DNA of 64,000 nucleotides from Streptomyces sulfonofaciens. GTDB lineage: Bacteria; Actinomycetota; Actinomycetes; Streptomycetales; Streptomycetaceae. Positions 61,075 through 64,000 of the stretch are shown piece by piece. How positions within the stretch are numbered: position 1 is the first letter of the stretch; each line of letters opens with the position of its first letter. Position numbers and translations under genes: made by a program. The stretch lies in assembly GCF_014656295.1 (NCBI RefSeq), contig NZ_BNCD01000007.1, forward strand, positions 248,001 through 312,000, written 5' to 3'. The notes beneath the pieces are model-generated. The model worked only from the letters and a program-made list of their open reading frames with translations. It did not search any database and was not told where the DNA came from.

Positions 61075-64000
61075 GTGCGCAGGTACCTCATGGCCGTGGC
61101 GGGGGCCGGGCTGCTGCTGGCGGTGGCATCGGCCGCGGTGGCCCTGCGGGGCGTCGCCGTCGACGCCGACCTGACCGCGTTCGGCGCCGCGGTCCTGGCG
61201 GCCTCCCTGACGACGGCGCTCGCGACGGCCGGCCTCCTGGCGACAAGACGGCAGGCCGTGCCGAGACCGCGCCCCGGGGAGCCGCGGGCCGGGACCTTCG
61301 CACTGCTGGAGCGGCTGGCCCGGCACGTCGCGCTGGAGCTGCGCGAGGCGGACCGCCGCTCGGACGGTGCGTCGACGCTGCCGCTCACCTGGACGTACGC
61401 CCCCTCCGCGGTCGAGGGCCGGGACGGCGGCCGGAGCCGGCCGCCGGTGGGCGCCTCCCTGTGGGACGCCTACGAGACGCTGTCCGACCGGCGCCTCGTC
61501 GTCCTCGGCGACGCCGGCTCGGGCAAGACCACCATGGCCCGGCGGTTCGTGCTGGACGGCCTGGACCGGCGGCGGGCCGGCGACCCGGTGCCGGTGATGT
61601 TCGCACTGCACTCCTGGCACCCGTCCAACGGAAGCCTGAGCCGGTGGATGGCCGACGAGCTGGAGTCGGAGTACGGCCTGCGCCGTTCGGAGGCCCTCGC
61701 GCTGGCGGACGGCCCGCTGATCACCCCCGTCCTCGACGGCCTCGACGAACTGCCGCCGCACGCCCGCTCCGCCGTGGCCGAGCAATTGGCGCGGGGCCTG
61801 TCCACCTCGGGCGGGTACGTGCTGACCTGCCGGACCAGCGCCTTCCACCGCCTTGAGGCCGACCAGCGCAGAGGACTCGGTCCGGTGCTGACGCTCCTGC
61901 CGCTGTCGGCCGCCGACGCCGCAGCGCAACTGGAGCGCGGCCACCCGGAGCAGGCCGGCTCCTGGGACGCGGTGGCACGGGCCATCGAACGGCGTCCGGA
62001 GGGACCGCTGGCCCAGGCGTTCTCCTCGCCCTGGCTGGTGGTCCTCGCGCAGGAGGCCTACGCCTCGGACCACGAGAGCAGGAGCCCGGCCGAACTCACC
62101 GACGCGGAGCGCTTCCCGACCGCCGACGACATCAGGCGCCGGATCCTGGAGACGGCCGACCCGACGGCCCGTTCCGAGCGGCTGCCCGGGGAGAGCGGGC
62201 GGCGCTGGCTGGGCCTGCTCACCCAGGCCATGGGCCGCGACTCCGACCCGTACCTGCTGTGGTGGCGGATGGCGGCGCACCGGCCGCGGGCGGTGGCCGG
62301 GCGGCTGCGCTGGCCCCTGCTGGTGCCGCCCCTGCTGATGTGGACGGCGCGGTCCGGGCGGCTCGGCGTGGCGGCGGCCGTGCTGCTGGGCGCCGCGGCC
62401 CTGCTGACGGGGGTGGGACGGCAGGCGCCACCGCCGCGCCGGCTCAGCCCCTCCGCCGTCCTGGCCTCCGTCCTCCCCGCGGCCCCCGAAGGCCCGGTCG
62501 GCCGCCGCTCCGTACGGCACCTGCGCAGGGTGCTGGCCACCCTCGTCCGGCTGGAACTGGGCGCCGTGGCGCCCGTGGTGGTCGTCCTCACCACCGTCAT
62601 GGGCGTGTCGCAGGCGTTCACCGCGCCCGTCCCCGAGGCGCTGGCGATCTCGCTGGTGTGGCCGTGCGCGGCCGGGCTGGCCGCGGTCTGCCTGCTGGGC
62701 CTGGGGGTGCCGGACGACCGGCCGGTGCCCGGGGCGCAGGTGGCCCACCTGGGCCGCGACCTGGTGACCGCACTGGTCAGAGCGACCGCCGTCGTACTGC
62801 TCACCTGCACCCCGCTCGCCGTCGTGCTCCGGGCGGGGGCCGGCCCTTCGGGGCACGACACGGGACTGCTCCTGTGGACGGCGGCGGCGGTCTTCGCCGC
62901 AGCCCTGCTGGACGGCAGTGCCTGGGGCCGCTTCCGCGTCGCCCACCTCTGGCACTGGACCCGGGGCCGGCTCCCCTGGTCCCTGCTGGCGTTCCTCGGC
63001 GAGGCGGGCCGCCAGGGCCTGCTGGCTCCGGCACCGGGGTACGGCAGGGGCAGCTACGCCTTCAGGCACGACCTGGTGCGGGCGGCGTTCGGCGCGCAGA
63101 GCGCGGGCCGCAGCCCCGCCGTGCGCGCGGCGCGGCGGGCCAGGGCGGACATCCTCGACCAGGTGCTGGCGCTGCCCGAGGCCATCGCCCACGTCGCCGC
63201 CGCGCCGGAGGGGACGCGCCGGGCCCGGGCCCGCGAACGGGTGCTGTCCATGGCGGTGAACGCCTTCGAGGCGGACCTGCCGTCCGTCGCCGAGGCCGCC
63301 GAGGGATCCTACGAGCGCTTCAGGCAGGCGCACCGGCGGTTGCAGGACGCGGCGGCGCAGCGGTGGTGGACACGCTCCGGGCTCGTGCGCACCTACCGCT
63401 TCGCGGCCTGGCCGGCGGCGGCCGTCGCCGCGGCCGCGGCCGGGCTGATGGTGTTCCCGGCGGGAACGCTGGTCACGGTCGCCACGGTGGTCGCGGTCTT
63501 CTGTGTGCTGGTCCTCGCCTGGCAGTGGGGCGAGGCCGCCGGCTCCGTCGGGCGGAGCGGCGGCGGGCCTGGAACCCCCGGGGCCCGCCGTCCCGCCGCG
63601 CCCGTGTGGTGGTCCGAGGAGCGCTCGCTGATCCGCTCACGCGGCAGCGTCGCGTTCCGCATCGGCGCCTTCTGCGAGCTGTACGCCGCCGCCGTGTGGG
63701 GCGCGCGGGTCGCGACCGCCCCCCGCGGGCTCGGGTCAGGCGCGCTGCCCACCATCGCGCTCGCCGCCGCCGCGACCTGGGTCGTCACACTGCTGGGCTG
63801 GCTGAACGCGCGCCCGTACGCCGAGCAGTGGACCGCCCTGCGCTCGGACGACCCCGCCGACTGGCCGGAGCTGCCCGGCGGCCGGGGCCGCTACCGCGAC
63901 GCCGCCGTCCAGGCGCGCCGCGACTGGCTGGTGGCGCTCGCTCGGGACGGCGTCATGCCGCTGCTCCGCCGCCGGCTCGGGGCGACCCACGACGAACGGT
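61075..64000 (+). CDS. NACHT-domain STAND NTPase with membrane segments (3' end outside window)
   Basis: At least 975 residues to the window edge. Two N-terminal membrane helices (~4-22, ~34-52) precede a NACHT NTPase: Walker A VVLGDAGSGKTTMARRF with Lys151 and Walker B VLDGLDELPPHARSA. After it, several more hydrophobic clusters occur (~395-425, 490-560, 590-620, 775-810, 850-905). STAND/NACHT proteins are switches that sense a ligand and oligomerise; in bacteria many act in anti-phage defence, but a signalling role is equally possible. GTG 61075 follows GGGGG at six bases. The C-terminal effector, if any, lies beyond 64000. Confidence 0.88.
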   Translation, partial: MRRYLMAVAGAGLLLAVASAAVALRGVAVDADLTAFGAAVLAASLTTALATAGLLATRRQAVPRPRPGEPRAGTFALLERLARHVALELREADRRSDGASTLPLTWTYAPSAVEGRDGGRSRPPVGASLWDAYETLSDRRLVVLGDAGSGKTTMARRFVLDGLDRRRAGDPVPVMFALHSWHPSNGSLSRWMADELESEYGLRRSEALALADGPLITPVLDGLDELPPHARSAVAEQLARGLSTSGGYVLTCRTSAFHRLEADQRRGLGPVLTLLPLSAADAAAQLERGHPEQAGSWDAVARAIERRPEGPLAQAFSSPWLVVLAQEAYASDHESRSPAELTDAERFPTADDIRRRILETADPTARSERLPGESGRRWLGLLTQAMGRDSDPYLLWWRMAAHRPRAVAGRLRWPLLVPPLLMWTARSGRLGVAAAVLLGAAALLTGVGRQAPPPRRLSPSAVLASVLPAAPEGPVGRRSVRHLRRVLATLVRLELGAVAPVVVVLTTVMGVSQAFTAPVPEALAISLVWPCAAGLAAVCLLGLGVPDDRPVPGAQVAHLGRDLVTALVRATAVVLLTCTPLAVVLRAGAGPSGHDTGLLLWTAAAVFAAALLDGSAWGRFRVAHLWHWTRGRLPWSLLAFLGEAGRQGLLAPAPGYGRGSYAFRHDLVRAAFGAQSAGRSPAVRAARRARADILDQVLALPEAIAHVAAAPEGTRRARARERVLSMAVNAFEADLPSVAEAAEGSYERFRQAHRRLQDAAAQRWWTRSGLVRTYRFAAWPAAAVAAAAAGLMVFPAGTLVTVATVVAVFCVLVLAWQWGEAAGSVGRSGGGPGTPGARRPAAPVWWSEERSLIRSRGSVAFRIGAFCELYAAAVWGARVATAPRGLGSGALPTIALAAAATWVVTLLGWLNARPYAEQWTALRSDDPADWPELPGGRGRYRDAAVQARRDWLVALARDGVMPLLRRRLGATHDER

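Overview
The window is Streptomyces chromosomal DNA. Base composition is very GC-rich with strong third-position GC bias, and the developmental genes whiD and bldM lie side by side. Gene order groES-groEL1 - whiD - bldM - ECF sigma - guaB - guaB3 - glpD - five Ser/Thr kinases - aldehyde dehydrogenase - GMC oxidase - chorismate mutase - guaA matches, from memory, the S. coelicolor SCO4761-SCO4785 core region. Its left part also resembles the groES-groEL1-whiB3-sigD-guaB2-guaB3 block of Mycobacterium tuberculosis. No tRNA, rRNA, insertion sequence, prophage or CRISPR array was seen.

Layout: 1-3.5 kb, a polysaccharide deacetylase and the groES-groEL1 operon behind two CIRCE operators. 3.6-7.5 kb, a small membrane gene, a SARP regulator with an NB-ARC domain, and a MOSC-SDR pair. 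7.6-14.4 kb, development and purine genes: whiD (with an abnormal long tail), bldM (behind a textbook sigma-BldN promoter), a SigD/ShbA-type sigma factor, guaB and guaB3. 14.5-19 kb, a nucleotide-sugar dehydrogenase lacking its catalytic cysteine, glpD and a secreted serine hydrolase. 19.1-31.7 kb, five tandem membrane-anchored Hanks-type kinase genes, of which the second is a pseudokinase. 31.8-37.6 kb, an aldehyde dehydrogenase, a GMC oxidoreductase and an LAxTG surface protein. 38.4-41.3 kb, chorismate mutase behind an apparent Phe/Tyr leader-peptide attenuator, a PadR remnant and guaA.

41.6-55 kb is more accessory: an HTH-membrane-ricin protein, a DoxX protein, a Lia-like envelope-stress module (PspC/LiaF-like protein divergent from a PspC histidine kinase and LuxR regulator), GNAT and VOC genes, an MmyB-type regulator divergent from an SDR, and an alcohol dehydrogenase. 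55.1-61 kb holds hsp20, a LacI regulator and a divergent xylan pair (secreted CE4 esterase and GH10 xylanase). The LacI gene and the xylan promoters share CGAAA-N1/2-TTTCG sites. A large membrane-linked NACHT NTPase runs off the right edge.

The strongest candidates for undescribed biology are the aromatic-codon leader peptide and attenuator before chorismate mutase, the repeat-rich C-terminal extensions on WhiD and on the LAxTG protein, the pseudokinase inside the kinase array, and the self-contained xylan regulon. Start codons were chosen by ribosome-binding site and family homology. Everything here is read by eye; no database search or folding program was run.
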